This document shows positions 19,926 to 26,084 of a DNA stretch of 37,735 nucleotides, in pieces. The notes under the pieces were generated by a model that was not told the DNA's origin, did no database searches, and saw nothing but the letters and a program-made list of their open reading frames with translations. Source of the stretch: Alphaproteobacteria bacterium (lineage in GTDB: Bacteria; Pseudomonadota; Alphaproteobacteria; Micropepsales; Micropepsaceae); the NCBI GenBank assembly GCA_015654705.1, contig JAATGL010000088.1, positions 1 through 37,735 of the forward strand, written 5' to 3'. Every line of letters starts with the position of its first letter. Within the stretch, counting starts at the first letter, position 1. Made by a program: the position numbers and the translations under genes.

Positions 19926-20739
19926 ACGGCCCGATGGGCTCGAATTCGCGCCAGGGCCTGGCGCATTGGCGCGCTGGAACGGCGCCTTGCGGGTCCAAGC
20001 CGCCCAGTCCGGCACCGTGATCGATATTCTCGACATCATCGGCGAGGATTGGTGGACCGGCGATGGCGTGACGGCGAAATCCGTCTCGGCCGCGCTGAAG
20101 AGCGCCGGCGATGTGACCGTCAACATCAATTCGCCAGGCGGCGACGTCTTCGAGGGCATCGCGATCTATAATCTGCTGCAGATGCATGCGGGCCGCGTCG
20201 CTGTGAACGTCCTGGGCATGGCGGCGTCCGCCGCATCGGTGATCGCGATGGCCGGCGACACGATCTCGGTCGGAACCGCCTCGTTCCTGATGATTCACAA
20301 CACCTGGATGCTGGCCGCTGGCGACCGCCACGATTTTTCGGACGCTGCGGCGTTCCTGGAGCCGTTCGACGCGGCGCTGGCCGATGTCTACGCGGCGCGG
20401 TCCGGCCAGAAGTCCGGCGATATCGCCGCGATGATGGACAACGAGACCTGGATGTCCGGCAGCGACGCCATCGCAAAGGGCTTCGCCGAAACGCTGCTGG
20501 CGTCCGACCAGGTCGATGAGGATCCGGCTGCGAGAGCATCGCGCGAACTGCGCGGCAAGAGCGCGCTAAGCAAGGTCGATGCCATCCTGGCGCACCATCT
20601 GCCGCGCAGCGAGCGGCGCGCGCTGATCAGGAATTTGACGGGGATCACGCCGCGCGCTGAGCCCCGTTCCGCCATGCCGAGCGCTGGCCTCGCCGGCGTC
20701 GCAGACGATCTGCGCCGCCTCGTCACCAACCTTCGATAG
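19888..20739 (+). CDS. ClpP-like prohead protease
   Basis: A 283-residue protein of the S14 (ClpP-like) phage head maturation proteases. Visible features: VNINSPGGDVFEGIAIYNLL (oxyanion strand), GMAASAASVIAMAGD with nucleophile Ser at about 114, MIHNTWMLAAGD with His at about 137, and EPFDAALADVYAARSG leading to the Asp region. The last 60 residues are Arg/Ala-rich and probably a capsid-binding or delta-like scaffold tail. It cleaves the capsid N-terminal scaffold during head assembly. Position between portal and capsid genes is standard. Confidence 0.95.
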   Translation: MTIRTLPQIRAFERPDGLEFAPGPGALARWNGALRVQAAQSGTVIDILDIIGEDWWTGDGVTAKSVSAALKSAGDVTVNINSPGGDVFEGIAIYNLLQMHAGRVAVNVLGMAASAASVIAMAGDTISVGTASFLMIHNTWMLAAGDRHDFSDAAAFLEPFDAALADVYAARSGQKSGDIAAMMDNETWMSGSDAIAKGFAETLLASDQVDEDPAARASRELRGKSALSKVDAILAHHLPRSERRALIRNLTGITPRAEPRSAMPSAGLAGVADDLRRLVTNLR

Positions 20740-20748
20740 GAAAAATCC

Positions 20749-22062
20749 ATGAGCATTGAGAACATCCGCGCCTCGCTGCGCGGGTCCACGAGCCTGCGCG
20801 GCATCCGCCGCATGACCGCCGAGGCCGATTCGGCCGCGGAAATCCGCGCGCTGATCGCCGAGGTCACCCGAAAGATCGACGCCCAGAATGCGGCGTTCGA
20901 TACCTTCAAGGCTGCCAACGACGCCAAGATCAAGGATTTGGTGCACACCGAGAAGGTCGATCGCATCAACGCCGATATCACCAAGCTCGGCGCCGATATC
21001 GACGCGCTGAACACCACGCTCGCCGCCCTCCAGTTGAACGGCACTGCGGTGCCCGGCACGGCACGCCGCACGCCCGAACAGGTGGCCCATGCCAAGGCCT
21101 TCGGCGCCTATTTCCGCCGCGGCGTCGATGACAATCTGGGCGACCTGCAGGTCAAGGCCGCCCTGACCACCAGCTCCGATCCGGATGGCGGCTACACCGT
21201 TCCGGTCGAGATCGATTACAACATCACCCGCATCCTGCAGAAGATCAGCGCCATGCGCTCGATCGCGCAGGTGATGACCATCTCGGGCGTCGCCTACCGG
21301 AAATTCATCAGCCAGGGCGGCGCGACGGCGGGTTGGGTCGGCGAGCAGTCGGCGCGTCCCGGCACCAATACGCCCGCCCTGGTCGGCAAGGACTTCACGA
21401 CGCACGAATTGTACGCGATGCCCGCCGCATCGCAGACCTTGCTGGACGATTCCACGGTCGACATCGGACAGTGGCTCTCGGACGAGGTTTCCATCACCTT
21501 CGCTGAGACCGAGGGTCTCGCATTCATCTCCGGCGACGGCGCGACCCAGCCTTTCGGGCTGCTGTCCTATCCGCAGCTGATCGACAATGGCGCCGGCGTG
21601 AAATGGGGCAATCTCGGCTATGTGAAAACCGGCGCCGCGGCCGATTTCAATACGGCGGCCAATCCCGCCAACTGCATGATCGACCTGATGGCGACGCTGA
21701 AGACCGGCTATCAGACCAATGCGAACTATCTGATGAACCGCTTCGTGCAGGCGGAAATCCGCAAATTCGTGGACGGCCAGGGCCGCTATCTCTGGGAGCC
21801 CTCGATGCAGGTCGGCGCGCCGCCGACCATTTTCGGAAAGCCGATCGTCACCGACGACAACATGCCGAACGCCGGCGGCGGCAATATCATCATGGCCTAT
21901 GGCGATTTCCGCCGCGGCTATCTGATCGTTGACCGCATCTGCGTGCGCGTCCTGCGCGATCCCTACACCTCGAAGCCGAACATCCTGTTTTACACCACCA
22001 AGCGGGTCGGCGGCGGCGTGCAGAACTTCGAGGCCATCAAGCTGCTGAAGTGCTCGGCATAA
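20749..22062 (+). CDS. Major capsid protein (HK97 fold)
   Basis: A 437-residue protein. Residues about 20-110 are a helical scaffolding (delta) domain with a coiled-coil pattern (SAAEIRALIAEVTRKIDAQN, DRINADITKLGADIDALN). After a likely cleavage zone near AALTTSSDPDGG comes the HK97 body: YTVPVEIDYNITRILQKISA, YRKFISQGGATAGWVGEQSA, a LLDDSTVDIGQWLSDEV segment, FISGDGATQPFGLLSY, FVQAEIRKFVDGQGRYLWEP and MAYGDFRRGYLIVDRI near the end. The protease upstream probably removes the delta domain. Ribosome site AGGAAA before the ATG. Confidence 0.95.
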   Translation: MSIENIRASLRGSTSLRGIRRMTAEADSAAEIRALIAEVTRKIDAQNAAFDTFKAANDAKIKDLVHTEKVDRINADITKLGADIDALNTTLAALQLNGTAVPGTARRTPEQVAHAKAFGAYFRRGVDDNLGDLQVKAALTTSSDPDGGYTVPVEIDYNITRILQKISAMRSIAQVMTISGVAYRKFISQGGATAGWVGEQSARPGTNTPALVGKDFTTHELYAMPAASQTLLDDSTVDIGQWLSDEVSITFAETEGLAFISGDGATQPFGLLSYPQLIDNGAGVKWGNLGYVKTGAAADFNTAANPANCMIDLMATLKTGYQTNANYLMNRFVQAEIRKFVDGQGRYLWEPSMQVGAPPTIFGKPIVTDDNMPNAGGGNIIMAYGDFRRGYLIVDRICVRVLRDPYTSKPNILFYTTKRVGGGVQNFEAIKLLKCSA

Positions 22063-22090
22063 TCCCATAACCCCCGCGGCGAGAGACCCT

Positions 22091-22117
22091 CGGCGGCGCG
22101 GCCGATCTGCGCCGCCG
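22091..22117 (+). promoter_or_regulatory. Strong hairpin after the capsid gene
   Basis: CGGCGGCGC and GCGCCGCCG are perfect 9-bp arms around a 9-nt loop. No T-run follows, so it is probably not an intrinsic terminator. It may stabilise or separate the abundant capsid message from downstream genes. Confidence 0.5.
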
Positions 22118-22156
22118 GGGGACCGGCCACCAACTTCCCACGAAAGGACAATCGCC

Positions 22157-22576
22157 ATGCGCGATCTGCTGAACCGCCTGCATTTCCGGCAGGCCTTTTT
22201 CACGGCCGCGGCCGATAACACGGTCTCCAGCGGCACCTGTGACCTGCAGGGTTACGATTCCGTGATGCTGCTGGTCAACACGGGGTCGCTGGCCGACGCC
22301 GATGCCACCTTCGCCGTGACCATGAAGGAAAGCGCGACGGGCGCCTGGGGAGGCGAGGAGACCGACGTCGCGGCGGCCGATATTCTCGGCAGCCTGGCGC
22401 TGGCGAGCTTTCTCTTCAGCGACGACAACAAGTGTTTCAAGGTCGGCTATCGCGGCGCAAAGCGCTATATCAAGGCGCTCGTGACGCCGTCGAACAATGC
22501 CTCCGCCGCGAATATCTGCGGCACCTGGGTGCTTGGCGCGCCTCACGATTCCCCCACGCCGAACCCGCCGCAATAG
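22157..22576 (+). CDS. Probable head accessory/decoration protein
   Basis: A 139-residue protein beginning MRDLLNRLHFRQAFFTAAAD. It is beta-rich (NTVSSGTCDLQGYDSVMLLV, DATFAVTMKESATG), with a later GYRGAKRYIKALVTPSNNAS segment. The pattern, small beta-rich protein directly after the capsid gene with G..GAKRY.K..VTPSNN, is common for phage head decoration or head-fiber-like proteins in alphaproteobacterial siphophages. No domain is definite. Ribosome site weak (AAAGGACAATCGCC). Confidence 0.6.
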   Translation: MRDLLNRLHFRQAFFTAAADNTVSSGTCDLQGYDSVMLLVNTGSLADADATFAVTMKESATGAWGGEETDVAAADILGSLALASFLFSDDNKCFKVGYRGAKRYIKALVTPSNNASAANICGTWVLGAPHDSPTPNPPQ

Positions 22577-22586
22577 GAGGCTGTCG

Positions 22587-23234
22587 ATGTCGCAGCATGC
22601 GCCTTCGCGGACGGCCCTGATCTGTCTCGAAAAGGGCGACGCGATCCTGTCGCTGGAAGTCGCGAAGGCGCATCTGCGGGTGGATTTCGGCGACGATGAT
22701 GATCTCATCGGATCGCTCTGCGCCACCGCCTCCGGCGCTTTTGACGGCGCCGATGGTTGGCTCAAGCGGGCGCTCCTGAGGCAGCAATGGCGGCTCGTCC
22801 TGCCGCAATTCCGGCATCTCTGCCGCCCGCGCTCGGCCCGCGGCGTTGACGGCATGCGCATCGATTTTCCGCTGCCGCCGCTCATTTCTGTCGATGCGGT
22901 CAGATATTCCGATCTCGCCGGCGCCGAACAGACGCTCGATCCGTCAGCATACAGACTTGTCGGATGCGGAACCGAGGAATCCTTCCTCGTTCCGGTATCC
23001 GGTACGTCATGGCCCGCGCCGGCGTGCGAGGCCGATGCCGTGCGGATCGATTTCACCGCCGGCTATGGCGATGCTGCAGATGACGTCCCGTCCGCCATTG
23101 TCTCCGCGGCGAAGCTTCTGGTTGGGCAGCTTTACGAGCAGCGCGGCGCCGTCGTGACGGGGTCAGGCGTGCCGCAGGAACCGCCCAACAGCATCAAGGA
23201 CCTGATCGCCAATTACCGCATCGTGCGCACCTGA
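22587..23234 (+). CDS. Head-tail connector (gp6-like family)
   Basis: A 215-residue protein from ATG 22587, directly behind an excellent ribosome site (TAGGAGG); longer upstream starts would read through the previous gene. Visible features: LSLEVAKAHLRVDFGDDDDL, then a long helical region and LPPLISVDAVRYSDLAGAEQ, with the C-terminal DDVPSAIVSAAKLLVGQLYE block. This is the HK97 gp6-like connector layout (helical bundle with a central domain, ending in AI..A...L....YE.R). Ring of subunits below the portal. Confident by order and pattern. Confidence 0.8.
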   Translation: MSQHAPSRTALICLEKGDAILSLEVAKAHLRVDFGDDDDLIGSLCATASGAFDGADGWLKRALLRQQWRLVLPQFRHLCRPRSARGVDGMRIDFPLPPLISVDAVRYSDLAGAEQTLDPSAYRLVGCGTEESFLVPVSGTSWPAPACEADAVRIDFTAGYGDAADDVPSAIVSAAKLLVGQLYEQRGAVVTGSGVPQEPPNSIKDLIANYRIVRT

Positions 23235-23267
23235 CGGTGCACCTCCAACCTCAGAAGGAAACCGAAG

Positions 23268-23780
23268 ATGGCCAAGAAACTCTCCGCCGAAGTTTTCGCC
23301 GCCGTGCATTGGGTCTTGTCCCAGACCAACAGCCTGGGCGGCGGAACCCAGCAGAATTACAATCCGAAACTCGTTCCTTACGAATTCACCAACGGCTTCC
23401 AGAACGGCCAATTGCAGGAGATCTTCGTCGATCGACGCACCATCGCGCCGTCGGCGACGGATACGCTCGATCTCTACGGCACCCTGAACGATCCGCTAAA
23501 CCGGGTGGTCAATTTCAACAGCCTCAAGGTGATCCTGGTCCAGGCCGATCCCGCCAACGTCAACAACATCATGATCGGCGGCAATGCGGCCGGACCGTCC
23601 GGCATTTTCGCCAATCTGAACGACAAGATCGTGCTGAGCCCCGGCGGCGTCTTCCTCTGGATGGTGCCCAATATCGGCGCCAGCGTGGTCGACAGCACGG
23701 GCGACAAGCTCGACATCGCCAATGCGGCGCCCAATTTTTCCGTCAATTACAACATCATCCTGGCCGGCACGGCCGCCTGA
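23268..23780 (+). CDS. Structural-looking protein between connectors, function unknown
   Basis: A 170-residue protein (MAKKLSAEVFAAVHWVLSQT) with NSLGGGTQQNYNP, DTLDLYGTLNDPLNRVVNFN, several Asn/Gly-rich strands (NIMIGGNAAGPSGIFANLND) and a repeated LDIANAAPNFSVNYNIILAG tail. The composition is rich in N, G, S and beta-branched residues, which suits a virion component. A ribosome site (GAAGGAAA) precedes the ATG. Its position between the gp6-like and head-closure genes suggests a head or neck decoration; no family match recalled. Confidence 0.6.
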   Translation: MAKKLSAEVFAAVHWVLSQTNSLGGGTQQNYNPKLVPYEFTNGFQNGQLQEIFVDRRTIAPSATDTLDLYGTLNDPLNRVVNFNSLKVILVQADPANVNNIMIGGNAAGPSGIFANLNDKIVLSPGGVFLWMVPNIGASVVDSTGDKLDIANAAPNFSVNYNIILAGTAA

Positions 23781-24118
23781 TGTCCGGCGCCGGCGAGCTC
23801 CGCAGCCGGTTTGCCTTTCTCTCGGTCGAGACCGTCACGGACGATCTCGGAACGCGGCGCGGCGCGCCGGCCGTGCAGTTCACGGTCTGGGGCAGGCTCA
23901 CGGCGCTGCGCGGCACGGAAGAGGTCATGGCGTCGCGGCTGCAGTCGCGGCAACCCTGCATCCTGCGCGTCCGCCAGAGCGACCAGACGCGCGCCGTGAC
24001 CGCCGATTGGCAGGTGCGGGACGACGCCGGCACGCTCTATGCCATCCGCACGGTCACCGATCCGGACCAGCGCCGCGCCTGGTTCGATATCCTGGTCGAA
24101 TCCGGCGTGGCCGCCTGA
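23780..24118 (+). CDS. Head closure / head-tail adaptor protein
   Basis: A 112-residue protein starting at ATG 23780 (TGATG overlap with the previous stop). The layout ELRSRFAFLSVETVTDDLGT, APAVQFTVWGRLTALRGTEE, MASRLQSRQPCILRVRQSDQ and TADWQVRDDAGTLYAIRTVT is that of the Phage_H_T_join (SPP1 gp16/HK97 gp7-like) adaptor family, with the V.A.W.....G....I..V mid-motif. Small beta-barrel that seals the connector after DNA packaging. Confidence 0.75.
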   Translation: MSGAGELRSRFAFLSVETVTDDLGTRRGAPAVQFTVWGRLTALRGTEEVMASRLQSRQPCILRVRQSDQTRAVTADWQVRDDAGTLYAIRTVTDPDQRRAWFDILVESGVAA

Positions 24119-24119
24119 G

Positions 24120-24623
24120 ATGGCAAAGGCCGTCCTCGGCGTCGACAGGCTGCGCGCCCGCCTGCGGGCGCTGCCGGAGGCCATCAAGGCCGACATGCGC
24201 GCCGCCGTGGTCGACGGCGCCACCGAGATCACCGGCCAGATGAAACGACTGCTCGACGACGACAAGGACCTGCAGCACGATACCGGCTGGGCGTTCGGCC
24301 AGGCGCGCAACCTGCCAAGCGGCGCATTGACGAGCGGTGCCGGGTCCAGCAGCGATTCCAGCGGCGATCTCATCGTCACGATCTTTTCCGGCAGCTTCAA
24401 GGCCTTCTGGGCGCGCTGGCGCGAGTTCGGCACCCACGCGCATTCGCTCGCCAAGGGCGCGGACCGTTCGCGCGGCAAGCTGCAGGACAAGGGTCCGCAC
24501 AGTCCCGGCGAGCGCGCCAGTCCCTACTTCTTTCCGATCTGGCGGGCCAACAAGGCGGCCGTGAAAAGGAAGATCGCCGCCGCGGTGAACGCGACGATGC
24601 GCAGGATCGCGGCCTCGAAATGA
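24120..24623 (+). CDS. HK97 gp10-like tail component
   Basis: A 167-residue protein beginning MAKAVLGVDRLRARLRALPE, with AIKADMRAAVVDGATEITGQ and the family's later blocks FKAFWARWREFGTHAHSLAK and SPYFFPIWRANKAAVKRKIA. HK97 gp10-type proteins typically have L...L..LP......A...A...I....K...P and R..FGT. segments. Likely part of the head-tail junction or tail completion. ATG 24120 shares bases with the upstream junction. Confidence 0.75.
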   Translation: MAKAVLGVDRLRARLRALPEAIKADMRAAVVDGATEITGQMKRLLDDDKDLQHDTGWAFGQARNLPSGALTSGAGSSSDSSGDLIVTIFSGSFKAFWARWREFGTHAHSLAKGADRSRGKLQDKGPHSPGERASPYFFPIWRANKAAVKRKIAAAVNATMRRIAASK

Positions 24624-25036
24624 CCCGCATCGGCGTCCTCGCGCAATTGCAGGCGGCCTATGTCGCGCGCCTGCTGGCCGACGAGACGGTGCAGGCTTTC
24701 TTCGGCAATCCGGTGCGGCTCTTCGAGGACGTTCCGGACAACCCGGTCTTTCCCTACATCGCGCTCGGCGAGGATCAGGAAATCCCCTGGCTCGCGGACT
24801 GCATCGACGGCTCGGAAGTCTACATCACGCTGCATGTCTGGGCCCGCGACGGCGGCTTCGGCACGGTCAAGGAGGGCAGCGCCGTCGTCACGGCCGCGCT
24901 GCACGATGCGCCACTGGCGCTCGCCGGCTACCGCGTCGTCGTCTTCAGCCGGGGCGGCATGCGCGTGATGAAGGATCCGGACGGTCTTACGACCCACGGC
25001 GTCCTGACCTTCCGGGCGCTCGTCAACCCGGCTTAG
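24620..25036 (+). CDS. DUF3168 tail terminator-like protein
   Basis: A 138-residue protein overlapping the gp10-like gene by ATGA. Residues show LQAAYVARLLADETVQAFFG, VRLFEDVPDNPVFPYIALGE, then STRAND-rich EVYITLHVWARDGGFGTVKE, and a final THGVLTFRALVNP. This is DUF3168 (V.A..I...PVFPYI..G and L..W......GF..V), the tail terminator or completion protein family of siphophages. Confidence 0.8.
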   Translation: MTRIGVLAQLQAAYVARLLADETVQAFFGNPVRLFEDVPDNPVFPYIALGEDQEIPWLADCIDGSEVYITLHVWARDGGFGTVKEGSAVVTAALHDAPLALAGYRVVVFSRGGMRVMKDPDGLTTHGVLTFRALVNPA

Positions 25037-25068
25037 CCGGCCCTTCCACTCCAACCTTCGAGGACACA

Positions 25069-25521
25069 ATGGCTCTTCCTGAAACGGTCAGTTGGGACGA
25101 ATTCGTGGTGATGCTGGGCGACGGCGCGACGCCGGAGAACTTCACCGCCCCGTGCGGCATGACCTCGCGCGGCTTCAACCGCACGGCCTCCACCGGCGAG
25201 ACCGAGGTTCCGGATTGCGACGACGAAACACTGCCCTCCGTCACCTTCCGCACCTTGAATGCGCTGTCCGCCGAGATCAGCGGCTCCGGCGTGCTGGCGC
25301 TCGGCTCGCTGCCGCTGTGGGAGAATTTTTACAACGCCGGTGTGGCCGTCAACGCCAAGGTCATTCTGGACAAGACGCTGGCCGAGGGCGGCGGCTACTG
25401 GATCCTGCCGATGCTGCTCACCACCTTCAACATCACCGGCAAGAAGGGCGAACAGGCATTGCTGGACATCACCCTGACAAGCGCCGGCGCCATTCCGCCG
25501 ATGACGCCGGCCGCCGCGTGA
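25069..25521 (+). CDS. Tail tube protein
   Basis: A 150-residue protein (MALPETVSWDEFVVMLGDGA). Blocks: NFTAPCGMTSRGFNRTASTG, ETEVPDCDDETLPSVTFRTL and AEISGSGVLALGSLPLWENF, ending with YWILPMLLTTFNITGKKGEQ. The small beta-sandwich character, G.....F....G.GVLA motif and position before the chaperone and tape measure genes identify the major tail tube protein, as in alphaproteobacterial siphophages and GTAs (gp9-like). Ribosome site GAGGACACA. Confidence 0.85.
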   Translation: MALPETVSWDEFVVMLGDGATPENFTAPCGMTSRGFNRTASTGETEVPDCDDETLPSVTFRTLNALSAEISGSGVLALGSLPLWENFYNAGVAVNAKVILDKTLAEGGGYWILPMLLTTFNITGKKGEQALLDITLTSAGAIPPMTPAAA

Positions 25522-25937
25522 GTGCGGACGCCAGCGTCACCCTGGAATGGGCCGACGGCGAGCACACCTTCCGCCTGGCGTTCGGCCAGATTCGCGAACT
25601 TCAGGAGAAGACCGGCGTCGGGCCGGCCCGTCTGCTGGCGCGTCTCATGGACGAGACCTGGCTGCTCGACGACGTCGTCGAGACGCTTCGCCTCGGCCTG
25701 ATCGGCGGCGGCATGCGGCCGCCGGAGGCCAGGCGCCTGGTCGATCGCTACGTCGCGGCGCGGCCGCTGGTCGAAAGCGTCTGGCCTGCGGTGCGCATCG
25801 TCTTCGAGCTGCTGCACTTCCCGAACGACGATCCGCTCCCAAAACCGCAGGCGGCGAAGACGACGACGGAAACGACGACGGCACCGGCCGCTTCCGCTTC
25901 AGCCGCCTCTACGGAACCGGTGCCGCCATCGGCATGA
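25518..25937 (+). CDS. Tail assembly chaperone, upstream part (GTA-gp10-like)
   Basis: A 139-residue protein from GTG 25518, overlapping the tube gene (GTGA). Residues 1-100 follow the gene-transfer-agent gp10-like family: LEWADGEHTFRLAFGQIREL, EKTGVGPARLLARLMDETWL, ETLRLGLIGGGMRPPEARRL and RPLVESVWPAVRIVFELL. The zero-frame end after residue 109 is low complexity (KTTTETTTAPAASAS), while the -1 frame carries a better protein sequence. A slippery heptamer at 25838-25844 should produce a second, longer product of about 187 residues, the classical G and GT arrangement of siphophages, in which both forms coat the tape measure protein during tail assembly. Confidence 0.85.
   Translation: MSADASVTLEWADGEHTFRLAFGQIRELQEKTGVGPARLLARLMDETWLLDDVVETLRLGLIGGGMRPPEARRLVDRYVAARPLVESVWPAVRIVFELLHFPNDDPLPKPQAAKTTTETTTAPAASASAASTEPVPPSA
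25838..25844 (+). promoter_or_regulatory. Programmed -1 frameshift site (CCCAAAA)
   Basis: The heptamer reads C-CCA-AAA in the zero frame of the chaperone gene, a perfect X-XXY-YYZ slippery sequence. A -1 slip leads from PLPK into the frame of TAGGEDDDGNDDG, RFRFSRLYGTGAAIGMTPAQ and the small downstream ORF, ending at 26080. GC-rich sequence follows closely and may form a stimulating structure; I did not find an unambiguous one. Confidence 0.75.
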
Positions 25938-26080
25938 CGCCTGCCCAAGTGGACGACTGCTCGCCGTTCCAGTTCGCCGCCGCCATCGCCGGATGGAATG
26001 CCTGCCACGGCGCCAAGCCGAAGAATCCGCCGCCCATGAGCCGGGACCGGTTCCGGGAACTCGTCGACAAATACGGATAG
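25934..26080 (+). CDS. Tail assembly chaperone, downstream (-1 frame) part
   Basis: The 48-residue independent ORF from ATG 25934 overlaps the upstream gene's stop (ATGA) and reads MTPAQVDDCSPFQFAAAIAG, then GWNACHGAKPKNPPPMSRDR. In the -1 frame it continues from the slippery site, so the main product is probably the fusion 25518-26080. The motif MTPAQVDDCSPFQFAAAIAGW is similar to the C-terminal chaperone unit of GTA-like phages (LSPAEFW.LTP.EL..A..G). It may also be translated separately from its own ATG. Confidence 0.7.
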   Translation: MTPAQVDDCSPFQFAAAIAGWNACHGAKPKNPPPMSRDRFRELVDKYG

Positions 26081-26084
26081 GACC

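Noticed and set aside
17697-20159. 820-residue leftward open frame opposite terminase, portal and protease genes
   Set aside because: Antisense shadow of well-identified structural genes; no motifs and no plausible start.
22091-22117. Intrinsic terminator after the capsid gene
   Set aside because: The stem is strong but no T-run follows, so it is listed as a hairpin only.
20566-22236. 556-residue leftward open frame opposite the capsid gene
   Set aside because: Same reason: long open antisense frames are common in this codon usage, and the capsid gene is certain.
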